A stretch of 64,000 bases of DNA from Calcarisporiella thermophila CBS 279.70 (taxonomy: Eukaryota > Calcarisporiellomycota). Under the pieces are notes generated by a model that worked only from the letters and a program-made list of their open reading frames with translations, did not search any database and was not told where the DNA came from. Shown here piece after piece: positions 1 through 11,703 of the stretch. Made by a program: the position numbers and the translations under genes. Each line of letters starts with the position of its first letter. Position 1 is the first letter of the stretch. Location of the stretch: contig NW_027192201.1 of the NCBI RefSeq assembly GCF_041956535.1, positions 672,206 through 736,205 on the forward strand, given 5' to 3'.

Positions 1-1417
1 GTCCTCGGCGTACACACGGGATTCGAAGGCCCACCCCTTGAGGCGGACATCCTCCTGCTTCAGGGCCAGGCGCTGTCCAGCAGCGACGCGGATCATCTGC
101 TCGACCAGGTCGATGCCCGTGATGTACTCGGTGATGGGGTGCTCCACTTGTAACCGGGTGTTCATTTCCAAGAAGTAGAAGTTCCGCTGCGAGTCGACCA
201 GGAACTCGACCGTACCCGCGGACTCGTACCCCACGTGCTTGGCCAAGGCCACGGCTTGCTCTCCCATGGCTCGACGCGTGGCCGCGTCCAAGTGTGTGGA
301 GGGCGCCTCTTCGATCACCTTTTGGTTGCGTCTCTGGATACTGCACTCTCGCTCCGGAAGATACAGCGTGTTGCCGTACTTGTCGGCGAGCACCTGGATC
401 TCGATGTGGCGGGGGTTGTCGATGAACTTCTCGATGAGCAGCCGGTCGTCACCAAAGCTGGACATCGACTCGTTCTTGGCGATCTTGAATCCATCGCGCA
501 CCTCCTGGTCATTCCAGGCAATACGCATACCTTTTCCACCACCACCGGCCGAGGCTTTGATCATCACGGGGTAGCCAATCTCATGGGCTTACGGAGGGTA
601 AACATAACAAAAAGGGGTAGGCGTTTTGGTTAGAGAGGGGATTCGCGTACTGAGAGCAGGCGTAGAGAGCGACTCACCTATCTGTAGAGCATGCTCCTCA
701 TCCCTCACTACACCGTTGAATCCGGGAATTGTGTTCACCTTTGATTCCTTTGCAATGATCTTACTCTGAATCTTGTCACCCATAGCGGCCATGGCGCTCT
801 GGTTTGGCCCAATGAAGGTCACGCCCGCCTCATCAAGGGCCTTGACGAAGGTAGCGTTCTCAGAGAGGAAACCATAGCCTGGATGAACAGCCTGAGCACC
901 AGTGTCCTTAATGGCTTTCAAAATGGCAGGGATATTGAGGTAGCTTTGACTAGTAGGGGGAGGGCCCTAATGAAGTAAATAAAATTAGCATCATCCCATG
1001 AGTATCCAGTGCGACGAACACGCACCACTGGGAAAGCCTCGTCGGCCATTTGGACATGCAAACTGTTCGCATCGGCATCGGAGTGGATGGCTACTGTTCT
1101 GATGCCCATTTTCCGGCAGGTACGAATTACGCGTACGGCAATTTCACCGCGGTTAGCAATGAGGATCTTATCGAATGCCTGTGGCCAGTATATGAGGAAT
1201 TAAAAGATCTCGTTAGAAACCATGTGGATACCAGGAGTCATCTCTACAAGCTACCAACCTTCCCATCCTGAACCACCGGAGGAACCTCATCAATTTTGGC
1301 ATAGGCAACCCGAGGTGATGAATGGAAGTGGCGCGCGAATAATGGGGAGCGGCGCGCAGCAATACGCGAACCTGCGCCTACTCCAGTTCTTAGGGATAAG
1401 AGGAGTGACGTTGCCAT
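1..1417 (-). CDS. PCCA: Propionyl-CoA carboxylase alpha subunit, N-terminal part (runs off left edge)
   Basis: Biotin-carboxylase half of mitochondrial propionyl-CoA carboxylase, which converts propionyl-CoA to methylmalonyl-CoA. Exons read as 1417-1259, 1178-1026, 966-678 and 587-1; phases agree. The start at 1417 gives a basic, Ser/Arg-rich presequence ([12 protein letters not shown]...) typical of matrix targeting. After the first intron comes the biotin carboxylase start ([11 protein letters not shown]), then [10 protein letters not shown], the PCCA-like [10 protein letters not shown], the ATP-grasp glycine loop [10 protein letters not shown] and the [11 protein letters not shown] motif. 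The remainder (rest of the ATP-grasp, the BT domain and biotinyl lysine) lies beyond position 1. PCCA is preferred to methylcrotonyl-CoA carboxylase alpha because of the IPGF segment and because the divergent neighbour is PCCB. About 396 residues are visible. Confidence 0.93.
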
Positions 1418-1670
1418 GGTGTGCAGTAGTGAGAAAGAGTGGGAGAAAAGGAAATGCGGGGCAAACAAATAACAAGAAGTACTTCCACGGCAATATTCAA
1501 GGAGGAGGGGGGGGAATCTTTCGGACTTTTTTTCCACTCTTGTCCCCACCGCTCGTGGGAAAGTTGCACTTGAAAAAATTATTGTGATAACTAAAGAAAA
1601 TCCTCCATAGTATTTCTTCCCCACACCCAGTTTTTTTGTTTTAGGCGTCTCTTTTGTGCAGATTCTGAAA
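1418..1670. promoter_or_regulatory. Shared divergent promoter of PCCA and PCCB
   Basis: A gap of 253 bases separates the two start codons of genes for the two subunits of one enzyme. It has pyrimidine tracts and no other ORF that looks real. Shared control is inferred from the arrangement; no specific operator was identified. Confidence 0.6.
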
Positions 1671-3675
1671 ATGCTACGAGCAGCACTCAGGGCTTCTTCA
1701 CTCGCGGTCCGAAGACATCATCTCCCGATTATCGCACCCACATCCACTATAATTCGTCACGCGTCGGGTGCATCGAAGGAGAATGTAAATACATCCATGC
1801 CAATTGTTCCTGCCTCCTAGAAAACTGAACCGTGTTTTTTTTTTATCCTACCAGGCCGCCATCAGAAGGATCGAGGAGAAGCGTGCAGAAGCAAAGCTTG
1901 GTGGAGGCGAGAAGAGAATCGAAGCCCAGCACAAACGAGTAAGTATCGTCTTTTTCTTCTCTATTCGTCTCGGCTGTTATTGTAACATCAGATATTGACG
2001 TGCCATGGCTTCCATTGTATAATAAAACAGGGCAAACTGACAGCTCGAGAACGCATCGAGTTATTACTTGATCCCAATTCCTTCCGCGAATATGATGCAT
2101 TCGTCGAGCATCAATGCGTTGACTTTGGAATGGATAAAAATAAAGTAATGTGCTTTTTTCGGATGGGTTCCAGTGTCATTTTCTCAAGTATTATTTTTTC
2201 ATTGAAACAGATTACTGGCGATGGTGTTGTCACGGGCCATGGTACAATTAACGGACGCAGAGTGTTTGTCTTTTCGCAAGATTTCACAGCCTTCGGAGGA
2301 TCTCTGTCCAAAATGCATGCACAAAAGATCTGCAAGGTCATGGACAAGGCAATGTTGGTCGGCGCTCCCATTATTGGCCTGAATGACTCTGGCGGTGCAC
2401 GCATTCAAGAGGGCGTGGACTCGCTTGCGGGCTATGCCGATATCTTCCAGCGAAACGTTTTAGCGTCTGGAGTTATTCCCCAAATCTCCCTCATCATGGG
2501 TCCCTGTGCGGGTGGCGCGGTGTATTCGCCAGCTTTGACGGATTACACGTTCATGGTCCGGGATACCTCGTACCTCTTTGTGACGGGACCTGAGGTTGTC
2601 AAGGCAGTGACGAACGAGGACGTGACCCAGGAGGAACTTGGCGGCGCCAAGGCGCACACGACGAAGTCCGGAGTGGCACATGCCGCCTTTGAGAACGACG
2701 TGGAAGCGCTGCAGCGGCTGAGGGATTTCGTAGACTTTTTGCCCCTGTCCAACCGTGAGCAAGCTCCAGTGCGATACACGGATGACTCGCCGGTGCGCGA
2801 GGACCAAAGTTTGAACTGGATAGTTCCGGCGGACTCGTCCAAAGCGTACAACATCAAGGATGTTATCACTCGGGTATGCACTGCTTCCACTTCTTTGGCA
2901 TCACGCCACGATGCAAATCAATTCACAGTGCTAATGGCTCTGCTACCTAGGTTGTCGACGACGGCGATTTCTTCGAAATCATGCCCGATTACGCGCGCAA
3001 CATCGTGGTTGGTCTGGCGCGTATGAACGGCCGCACCGTCTCCGTTATCGCCAACCAGCCCCTGGTGTCATCCGGTGTACTCGATATCAACTCCTCGACC
3101 AAAGCGGCCCGATTCGTACGCTTCTGCGACGCATTCAACATCCCCCTCATTACATTTGTCGATGTCCCTGGTTTCCTTCCCGGAACAGCCCAAGAGCACA
3201 ACGGTATCATTCGACATGGTGCCAAACTGCTGTATGCCTATGCTGAGGCCACCGTCCCCAAGATTACCATTATCACGCGTAAGGCCTATGGTGGAGCCTA
3301 CGATGTGATGGCAAGTAAACATCTGCGCGGCGATATTGTAAGTATATCTATGATTCACTGCCTGGGCTGACGTGGTTAACACGGTAATCCCCCCACCCCC
3401 TGCTACAGAACCTCTCCTGGCCGACCGGAGAAATCGCCGTGATGGGAGCCAAGGGTGCGGTGCAGATTATCTTCAAGCACGAGAAGGATCAGGCGAAGAT
3501 GGTGGAGATGTACGAGGAGAAGTTTGCCAACCCCCTTCCGGCCGCTCAGCGCGGATTCCTTGACGATATCATTCAGCCCGCACAAACACGCCGCCGCATC
3601 ATCGAGGAGCTCGAGCTGCTCAAGGACAAGAAACAAGAGAACCCTTGGAAGAAACACGGCAATATTCCTCTTTAA
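1671..3675 (+). CDS. PCCB: Propionyl-CoA carboxylase beta subunit, mitochondrial
   Basis: Carboxyltransferase subunit that moves CO2 from biotin to propionyl-CoA in the matrix. Six exons: 1671-1784, 1855-1938, 2031-2144, 2211-2873, 2951-3337 and 3409-3675. They give 542 residues, against about 539 in animals. The first exon is a basic targeting peptide ([17 protein letters not shown]). The body has [21 protein letters not shown], the oxyanion-type glycines in [11 protein letters not shown] and [12 protein letters not shown], the second crotonase-fold half with [11 protein letters not shown], and the YGGAYDVM loop. It sits head-to-head with the alpha-subunit gene. Dikarya usually metabolise propionate through the methylcitrate cycle and lack this enzyme, so its presence is taxonomically informative (family knowledge). 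Confidence 0.96.
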
Positions 3676-4033
3676 TCCCCCATGTTCATTAAATTTCTTT
3701 CTTTCTTTCTTTCCCACTTCTTCTGTGACGTTTATCTATATATATATGTTAGAAAATTGACGGTTTCTCTCTAGAGCGGATTAATACGATGGATATTAAA
3801 CCCATATGAATAGTTATTTATAAATTCCAAAGACACAACACGATTAGCGTAACAAACAAGCAGAGGAAAAAAAAATGATATTCGTTATAAAAAATTAATA
3901 ATGCTAGTATAATAGGTGATATAGAGCAAAGAAACAACATTAGAATAAAAATAGTTAAAACTAGCCATAACAGTGGAAGACCTAACCCGTGAGTCGAGAA
4001 AAAAAAAATTGCCTAAAAAAAAGGAAGAGGCAT
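3676..4033. other. Intergenic, convergent 3' ends of PCCB and ELO
   Basis: AT-rich 3' flanks of two convergent genes. A short tetranucleotide repeat (TTTC, about four copies) lies just after the PCCB stop, and A-rich stretches flank the ELO end. No gene was seen. Confidence 0.5.
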
Positions 4034-5132
4034 CTAAAGGTCCTTAAGCTTCTTTGCTTTTGCCGCATTCTTCTTGTAGGTTTGGATGTAGAAGTTGATG
4101 AACAACACCAAGTAGCTCGTCAGCAAGTAGCAGCCAAAGAGAGCCGCACCCACCGTGCCGGAGCAGAAGCCCATGTTGGGAAGGAAGGGGAAGTGCGCGT
4201 GCGCAAAGTAGGTGTAGGAGCAGAAGTAGATCACGAACAGGTCGATCACGAACTGGGTGATTTGCATGGTGGTGAGGTAACGCTTCCACCAGATGCGATG
4301 GCCCATCGACGCGCGCATGTAGTAGTAGTACATGAGAACATGGACCAGGAGATTAAGGGTGATGGGCACCCACGACTAAGGGGCATCTTCGTTAGCGACG
4401 GGCGATCCAACTTAATATGCCAATAAAAGGATGCTTACCACGGAAGTGCGGCCAACCAATTGGGTATAACACAAGACAGCAGTCATGCTGTGATGGTAGT
4501 AGTGCAGGAAATCTAAAGGGGAATAGCAAGGGTCAACACCAAAGGCCCGCCTAGAACACATGGGCTAGCTGGGGCTCCTACCTAGCTTTTTCTTCTTTAA
4601 TACAAGGAAGAGTGTATCGATCAGCTCGTAGTATTTGTACAAATAGTTGATGTAGTAGAGGAGTTCAAGACGCTGGGTGAAGGCGGACTGATTGCACACG
4701 GCATACAAGAAACCCTGGCGGTAGACGATAGGGAAGAGCTGCTCGAAGAACAGCAGCAGCAGGCCTAGCGAGCCCACGGACAGAATGAAGTTGTGGGCCT
4801 GGAAGAGGCCGCGCAACTGGAATGGCTCACGATTGCGCATAAGATACTGGCCGCCAAAGATGATGACGAGGTAGAGAATGCAGGCAGTGAACACCTCCGT
4901 ATTTGTGGAGAGGGGGGTCTCGCCCTAGGGTATTTGGTTATGTTAATGCATTGCGAGAAAGGCATGGTGAGGGAGAGGAGGCGATGGGGATCGCCATACT
5001 AACCTGAATGAATGCAAATTCATCGGCCGATTTCCCCATCACCGAGTGGTAGGCCTGGGCAAAGTAATTGTCTAGGCTTACACCAAAGGGCTGCTCAGGG
5101 GTAAGGGTTGCATTCAAAACTTGGATGCTCAT
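4034..5132 (-). CDS. Very-long-chain fatty acid elongase (ELO family)
   Basis: Endoplasmic reticulum 3-ketoacyl-CoA synthase, condensing malonyl-CoA with acyl-CoA. Exons 5132-5004, 4924-4582, 4512-4439 and 4375-4034 give 295 residues, in the fungal Elo1/2/3 range. Several membrane helices are visible. The family histidine box is present as HYYHH in exon 3, next to SMTAVLCY. The fungal block [12 protein letters not shown] begins exon 2, FFEQLFPI and [11 protein letters not shown] follow, and the C-terminus is lysine-rich. The next upstream in-frame ATG (5150) would add six residues; 5132 is chosen because it starts the more plausible N-terminus. An upstream reading frame (5095-5460) with a GTGCGG donor could be a 5' UTR exon but does not join in frame. 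Confidence 0.93.
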
Positions 5133-5599
5133 TGTGCTCACAAAATGCAATTGGGATGGTATCTATGGCGTCTAATGGAATGCAGGCGAGGATGAAATGA
5201 TAAACAAGCGGAATCAGAATAAAAAACTTCGGAGAAAAAAAAAAGAAGGGGAGTTCTTTCAGCTGAAAGGAGACAATGCCAATGAATAAGAAAGGAAAAA
5301 TAAAAAAAAAAAGAGGATAAAAATAATAATGAAAAAAAAAAGGCCGAAGCACGAAAAATATCAATAACAAAGCCCGCACCTGATTGGCCCAGGGGGAGAG
5401 GACCGAGGGCTTGTTAGAGTTTGACAAAGGAAGCGACGGCGATTCACTCGCAGTTGTCAAACCGATAGGCCGTGGCAGCGGCGACTATCGGGCGAAGCCT
5501 GGAAACTTTATTTGGCTTACACAGATGAATCAGGGTGGGACATTAGGCCTTTGGCGCACGCGTGCGCAAGGCGGGAAATCGTTTGGGGAAAGGCAAGCT
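5133..5599. other. Intergenic between ELO start and RPC5 end
   Basis: ELO promoter region with long A-runs near 5235-5345 on the plus strand. An open frame on the minus strand from 5460 has a possible splice donor at 5382. No recognised protein. Confidence 0.4.
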
Positions 5600-6891
5600 T
5601 TATTTATTCACGCTGATGGACTCCAAGAACTGCTGCGGCGTCGTCACGCACCGCAGCGCCGCCCGGTTGCGCGACAGCATCTGCTGGAAGATGATCTCGG
5701 ACTGTTCCGTCTACAAGCAACGAGAACGGGTTAGCCTGCGGTTCGCCCCATCATGTGGCAGCAGGGCGCGCTTACCGTCTCATCGAAATACTGCAGCTTC
5801 GTCCACGGCTCGTTTTCCGCGAACCGGCTTGCGCGTGTATACGGCGACTTCTGGGTCGTCTGCTCGGGGTTGGCCGACTTGACCGAGACCTAATATGCAG
5901 CAATGCCGCGAAGTCGGTTAGGATTGGCGAGCTCACCGCGAGCGCTAGGCGGCGGTACTCACCGAGATGGACTTTGCCTTCGACGTAGACGGCTGCGGCT
6001 GCTCCTCGTCCTTCGACTCTTCGTCGGTGATGCGCTTTGTCGCCGCCTTGTACTTCTCGTCTATTTTATCCAAATAGTTCAGGTTAGGCCGCAATTGCAC
6101 GGAGCCGTGGATGGGCGTCAAGTGCAGCTCGTCTACATTCAAAAGATGGGCAGTTAGCTGGATGCGCCAGCGAATTCAAGCAGAATGGAGTGAGCACAGA
6201 GAGCAGCGGCAGTACCTTCCCGCAAAACCCCAACCATATACCGAGCAGCCGCGGGGACCAATTGGGATGATAATGTCTGTTTCTCCAACAATTCCTTCTT
6301 GTCTTCCTCCGTCTCCATCCTATCGTAGGCTGTCCTCACCACTCTGTCGCTGGTTCCTAGCGACAGCTCCTCGCCTCTCTCTTTATCATACAACGGTGAC
6401 TCTGTGTGCAGGGGGAGATCGAGTTCAATTAAACGCGCTTTTGGCTTTAGTCGCGCGGCAATAGGACCAGTCTCGGGCGTGAATCCGAGATTGCGCACGG
6501 GATATTGGAAAAGATGTAGATAGGATGCAAGTTGATGGGTTAGGTATATGGGGATTTCACGCACGATTTGGTCGGAGTCTTCGTTTTCTTCGGAAATGAC
6601 CGCTTCGACTTCGGCAGGGATGAAATCGATGTGGGGCACTTCCTCTTCCTTCACCTCTTTTTTGAACAGATCGGGATTGGCGGCCATTTTTTTGGCTCGA
6701 GCCTCTGCGGCCGCTTTGTGGGCAAGCTCGATGTTTCGCGCAATGGGATCGATCGGCTCGGGGTCAACCTCCATTGGCTCGGCAGCTGCCGATTTGACGG
6801 CATCTTTTGTGTTTGCAGCGCTGGGAGTCGGGGCGGGCGGATTTCTTTTACCTCGAGGCCCTGCCGTTTTTCTTGTTGTCCGGGTCGACAT
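5600..6891 (-). CDS. RNA polymerase III subunit RPC5 / Rpc37-like
   Basis: Subunit of the TFIIF-like Rpc37-Rpc53 module of RNA polymerase III, working in the nucleus in initiation, termination and reinitiation. Exons 6891-6216, 6132-5963, 5889-5776 and 5710-5600 give 356 residues, between yeast Rpc37 (about 280) and animal POLR3E (about 700). Diagnostic segments are HLFQYPVRN in the N-terminal dimerisation domain, GVLREDELHLTP across the first intron, QLRPNLNYLDKID, and FAENEPWTKLQYFDE near the end. The N-terminus is low-complexity and Ala/Pro/Lys-rich. It shares a 263-base divergent promoter with PEX19. Confidence 0.88.
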
Positions 6892-7154
6892 GGTAGTGTG
6901 TGTATGGGTAGAGTGCCTGTTTGGTTAAGAGTAAAGATTCTTGACTGTCTTTTTTTTTATGACAGCAAACTAGGCGCAGCTTGAAGATTCACATGTCCCT
7001 ACTGTGCAATTTCACTAGTATTAACAGTGTTCCTTGGACCCTTCGTTTCTTCTCGATTGGATCGCCTCTATCCACCCTCCATCCATAAAGTTACCTATCC
7101 CCTCTAACTGAATCGTTCGTGCTCGCTTTCTATTCTCTAAATAAGTTGAGGAAT

Positions 7155-8400
7155 ATGAGCACCGACAAAAACCCAAAGAACACCTCAGTCACCATCGATG
7201 AAGTCGATGATGATGAATTGGACGAGCTCCTTAATGGTAAACCATTTTTTAGATCAGTCTTTTGAGCAGAAGGAATGGTGCGTTTCAGCATCACCTTCCG
7301 ATTACATTTCGTGGATCATGGCCAATAGCTATTTTGGAATTTTAATATTTACCATTGCCCCCTTATCGATACAGAAACATTAAGCAACTTCAATGCTCCA
7401 CCCAAGCCCACACCAAATGCCGCGCCCTCTGCACAAACTTCCGCCGCTTCTTCTGAAAAGAAGACGCCCGCAGATCAAGGATCAGAAGAGGATGACGACT
7501 TATTAAATGACGCCTTTGCAAAACAGCTCGCTAAGGGAATGGAGGAATTAATGCAGCAAATTGGAGACGCGCCAGGAGGTTTTGACGCGTTGCTGAAGTC
7601 GTTCGAGGAATTAGAGGCGCCCTCATCGGCATCGGGCGCGAATTCAATGGGCGCCGTCCCGAGTGGAGAGGGTGGAAAGACCTTTAAGGACAAAATTGAA
7701 CAGACAATGAATAAGCTGAAGGATAGCTCAGAGCAAATTGGGGTAATTCGAGCATAGCTCTTGGACAGTGTTAACCACAACCACAATTAACGCATTCTGT
7801 AACTCTGTGTAATAGTCAAATATCTCAGAACAGGAAACCGATTCTCTAATGGCTGAAATGATGAAGCAGATGGAGAGCATGGCGGACACGGGCGAGTTCA
7901 ACGATATGCTTGAGGGCATGATGAAGCAATTGATGTCGAAGGATGTGCTATACGAGCCGCTTAAAGAGCTTTCTGAAAAGGTACCATTGGATATTTGAAT
8001 TGTTCTCTCCACTCTCTATCTAATGGGAATCTCTCCCGCCTATCCTCCCAGTATCCCCAATACCTAGAAGAAAATAAGGCCTCTATCCCGCAAGAGGACT
8101 ATGCGCGCTACGAAAAGCAATACCAGGTCGTACAGCAGATCGTGAGTAAATACGAAAGTGCCAGTTTTAAGGAAGACGACGAGGCTCAAGCAGAGGAAAT
8201 TGCTGAACTGATGCAAAAGGTAAATTATCCTCTTTAGGGGCTCATAGAACCTTGGACACTGATCCTTGGTCCCATTGTAGATGCAAGATTTTGGCCAGCC
8301 GCCAAGTAAGATTCTGGAGGATTTGACTCCAGAGGGGATGGAGCTCGATGAGAACGGGATTCCAAAGAACCCGGATGGCGAGCCCTGTTCTATCATGTAA
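7155..8400 (+). CDS. PEX19: Peroxin 19, peroxisomal membrane protein receptor, farnesylated
   Basis: Cytosolic chaperone/receptor that binds newly made peroxisomal membrane proteins and docks on Pex3. Exons 7155-7236, 7375-7742, 7816-7980, 8052-8219 and 8281-8400 give 300 residues; human PEX19 has 299. The acidic N-terminus (VDDDELDELLN) carries the Pex3-binding helix. Later blocks include EFNDMLEGMMKQLMSKDVLYEPL and QEDYARYEKQYQ. The last four residues are CSIM, a farnesylation CaaX box, which fixes the true C-terminus and confirms the last exon. A client protein, ABCD3, and an ICMT-like gene lie within 8 kb. Confidence 0.95.
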
Positions 8401-8607
8401 TAATAATTTTATCTAATAATACTATTTTTTTTCTCCCTCTCAGCTAGAAGAGTGTTTGAAATTTCCCCCTTTTCTTTCTTTTTTTTTTGTTTTTATTAAT
8501 TTGAAATAATTCAAAGATACAAAATGGAAAAAAAAAAAGACTCTTAAAAATCAATTAAGTAAAAAGACAAAAATATATTGAAGAGAAAGCGTAGGCATTA
8601 TCCAGAA

Positions 8608-9223
8608 TCATTGATACCCGCCTGGGGGATGTTGCAAAGCTGCATTTTTTTTAAAAGGGGCCACGGTTAACAAGAGTCAAGACAAACGGAAAAAAAAATC
8701 ATGAACTCACATTGATAATATAGCGCTGGATCTTGTTGTTGATAAACACCCTCGTCTCCCTTCTCCTCTTTCCCTGGCGCAGCGCCCTGCGCACCCGCCG
8801 CAACAGTACCTGTCTGCCGCTCGATTCTGGTCGCCTCTCGGTATTTCGCTAAATAGATCTTAAGTGCTTCCGCGTAGTTTTCGAATCCAAGACTTTGCAT
8901 GGCCCAGAGGATGTCCTCTCCGTTAATAGTCTTGCGCTTCTCTTGCATGCATCGATCACTTGCCTCACTTGTAATAAACGCAATAAATTCGGAGACACAT
9001 TCTTGTACGCACTCTTTGGCTTCTTTGGAGATTTTCGCATTATCCGGTAGAGAACGCTTCATTATTCGAGAAACACTGTTTAGATATGAAAAAAAAGGCA
9101 TTGGGAAATTAATGGGGACAAAAAATCAATCTAATCCGAAGCGCCTTACTTTGCGATCGGGAGGAAACGATCTTGTTCCTTGATAATGTCTGATTCCTCG
9201 CCAGAGTAGGTGCCCTCAGACAT
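8608..9223 (-). CDS. CCAAT-binding factor subunit B (NF-YB / Hap3)
   Basis: Histone-fold subunit of the NF-Y/Hap complex that recognises CCAAT boxes. Exons 9223-9150, 9075-8711 and 8639-8608 give 156 residues. The first intron splits LPIAN-VSRIMK, the hallmark of the DNA-contacting start of the fold; reading straight through would end in a stop. The histone fold follows: [40 protein letters not shown] and [14 protein letters not shown]. The tail is Gln/Gly-rich. The last short exon is supported by a GTGAGT donor and gives ...QHPPGGYQ; without it the frame ends in unrelated residues after an A/T run. The final exon is less certain than the rest. Confidence 0.93.
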
Positions 9224-9707
9224 CGTAGGTTAAGAAGAGGATAAAGAGCTATGGGGGACATTATAAAACAGTTAGCTAATTGAATACGAAAAGATGGGAA
9301 TTGGGATGGAGGGGAAGAATGGTTTAAAAAATTGCATTAACATGAATGACTTTGTAATAAAAGATCAAAAAAATAAAATGGGGGTTGTCAATCAATCATG
9401 AATTCATAAGGATAGAAAGGGTTTTTTGACATGGGCTTATATGAAAGGAAAAGGAAACCAACCAACCGTTTGGGAGCGTATATTTTTTTTTTTTGCAACT
9501 TTCTCACTTCTGGCCTCTCGTATCAAAGAAGGGGAAAGCGAGTTGTATGAAAGTGTAGCCTCAAAATATTATAAGCGGCCAGTAGTAGACAAGAGCCTGA
9601 AAACAGGGCAAAAGCAAAAAAGATCAAAGAACGAAAGAGAACGGAGAAAAGATGGGCGAATTAGATCATCTCAAAAAAATTTAGGAAAGGCTAAGCCACG
9701 GTTTGAT
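9224..9707. other. Intergenic between NF-YB start and POLD3 end
   Basis: AT-rich flank serving as the NF-YB promoter and the POLD3 3' region. The plus-strand frame at 9426-9737 is Lys/Arg-rich and overlaps the POLD3 terminal exon; not judged real. Confidence 0.4.
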
Positions 9708-11521
9708 TCACTGCTTTTTTCCAAAGTACGACAATAAGCTCTTCTGCCCCGGCTTGGTGCCCTTCTTTCTTCCCTCGCTGCCCTCGTGTTTTGCCGGCTG
9801 GGACTTCGCCGTGGAGGAGGGGGGTTTTGTGGGGGGAGCAGACGACTCATCTTCCGAGAAGGATTCCCACTCCATAGCTGTTTCGGTCACTAAAATATTA
9901 AATCGGAGGGTTTAGAACGCCGCCACATGTCACCCATCCAGATAGCACCTAAACTCACCCAGCCGACCTCGCTCATCCTTATACGTCTTTTTCTTCATAA
10001 CCTGCCGCCTTCCACGTCCCTTCTTCGGCTGCGGAGCGTCGGCCTCTTTCATCTCCTCTTTCACTTCCTCTTTCTCTATTTCCATACTATCCTCCGCCTC
10101 TAATGGCTCATCCTGGTCCTTCTCTCCATGCTCTTCTTCTTTCTCCTCCTCCTTCTCCTCCTCCGATTCCAAGTTTGCCTGAGCTTGTCTAAATGAGGCG
10201 GTCATCCGTCGGTCAAGCTCTTCTTCGGATTCATTCTCTTCATCTTCATCTTCATCTATACATACACACATAAGCATCCTAGGAACTTCAATGGCGTCCA
10301 ATGAACAGGCTTACCTGAGTCTTGAATCATCTTCTTGCGTTTCCGCCGTGATTTGGACTGAAAATTAATGTGAATCGTTAGTATTTATTTAATAATGAAT
10401 GCAGTAGCCCGTGGTTTTTACCTGAATCTGTTGCTCATCCTCGCTCATTTCATCTGCTTTTGTCAATTCTACTTTCTTTTCCTCTTTCTTCTCCTTGGGC
10501 TTTTGTTTGCTATTTCAGAATGTAAAATAGATTGAGTCTATAAACGGGTATTACCAACTCGTCAATGGCACTCGATAAAATACCTATTGGCAGCCCCCTT
10601 TCCGAAAAAGTCCTGCTTTTTGGATCTACCCTTTGGCTTTTGCTGTGGTTTATCGCCCGACGGTTTTGTTTGCTCCGCCTACATCCAGTATTGCAGGCAA
10701 GGGGTGGTGAGCATTTTGCTCTACTATACAATCGCACACTTTCATTTATTTACCTTTTCTTCATCTGCTTTCTTAGATTCTTGCGCCAAATCGGAAGTCG
10801 ATGTTGTAGTTGGCTTCAATTTATTCTCTTCTTTTTTAACTGGGGCTGGGGTTGGTTCGGTGCGCCCTGATTTCTTCTTCAGCGTATCTTCCACGATTGC
10901 TCCATAGCTAACAATCAATAAAACATAGTAAACTCCCTGGAATGATATTCAAGAACAAGAACTCTTATAAAACCTTTGAATAGGCTTGCTTGTTATATTT
11001 ACAGCCTCGAGATTGGTGGCCACTATTAGGGTGGTATCAGATAGACGGGTGGGTTCAACTGAATATACATGCTCTCCTGTGATTTCTTTGAATTCTTTTC
11101 TAACATCTGTTCCCATTGAAATAGGTGAGTAAAATTAATAGACATCCATGCTTCGCTTAGATATACCCTCCAGCTCTTCCTCAGCTACAACGTAGACTGA
11201 ATGCGAGTTCGCTCCCTTAAGCCAGCCGCAAACACAATAAAGCGCGTGAACCTTATTATTCTGCTTGTACTCCGAGAGAAGTCTATCATAAAATCAGTAA
11301 GTCCAAATGCATTCACCCCTTTCATGAGCACAAGGACTTCTTACTCTTTCGCAGCCCTGACATCAATATCAAAATGTCTACTCAACCAACGGTAGGTTAC
11401 CTAGCCATAATAATCTGTCATTCTTCCCGTATATTCCCCAAAAAATAGAGAATGGATTTACGGTTTTCTTTTCTTGCTCCACCAAAACACTTAGCTCATC
11501 CAGGTGATTAGACTTGACCAT
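9708..11521 (-). CDS. POLD3: DNA polymerase delta accessory subunit POLD3 / Cdc27
   Basis: Processivity subunit linking DNA polymerase delta to PCNA. Ten exons: 11521-11462, 11400-11345, 11282-11167, 11106-10974, 10907-10754, 10678-10584, 10509-10422, 10357-10315, 10255-9959 and 9889-9708. They give 407 residues with consistent phases. The N-terminal winged-helix part reads VTYRWLSRHFDID and then CGWLKGANSHSVYVVAEEELE, matching the animal order. The C-terminal half is acidic and lysine-rich and contains KKKTYKDERGRLVTE, the conserved segment before the end. The protein ends in a PCNA-interacting box, QKSLLSYFGKKQ. A second aromatic pair in KKQDFFGK lies near residue 195. The exon 4 donor (GTTTTA) is weak and was chosen by frame. 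Divergent from PHB2, 182 bases between starts. Confidence 0.9.
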
Positions 11522-11703
11522 TCCCACTCGCAATTTCACACTTTACTCACTTTGTACACGCTAATAAAAAAAAGAGAAAACGCGAAATTAGAGCGAATGT
11601 GGCTTAGTACGAGACAGTCATGAAATCACGAAGCGTAAACGAAGCGTCAGCAATTTTCTAGAGTCTTTGAGCTTCGATCTTCAGAAATCAAACTAATAAG
11701 CTA

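Noticed and set aside
235-633. Long plus-strand frames opposite the PCCA exon
   Set aside because: Antisense shadows of a well-supported biotin carboxylase exon.
2460-2890. Minus-strand frames inside PCCB exon 4
   Set aside because: Shadows of the GC-rich carboxyltransferase coding sequence; no domain.
9426-9737. Basic plus-strand ORF after NF-YB
   Set aside because: Overlaps the POLD3 terminal exon, low complexity, and the start lies in a T-run region.
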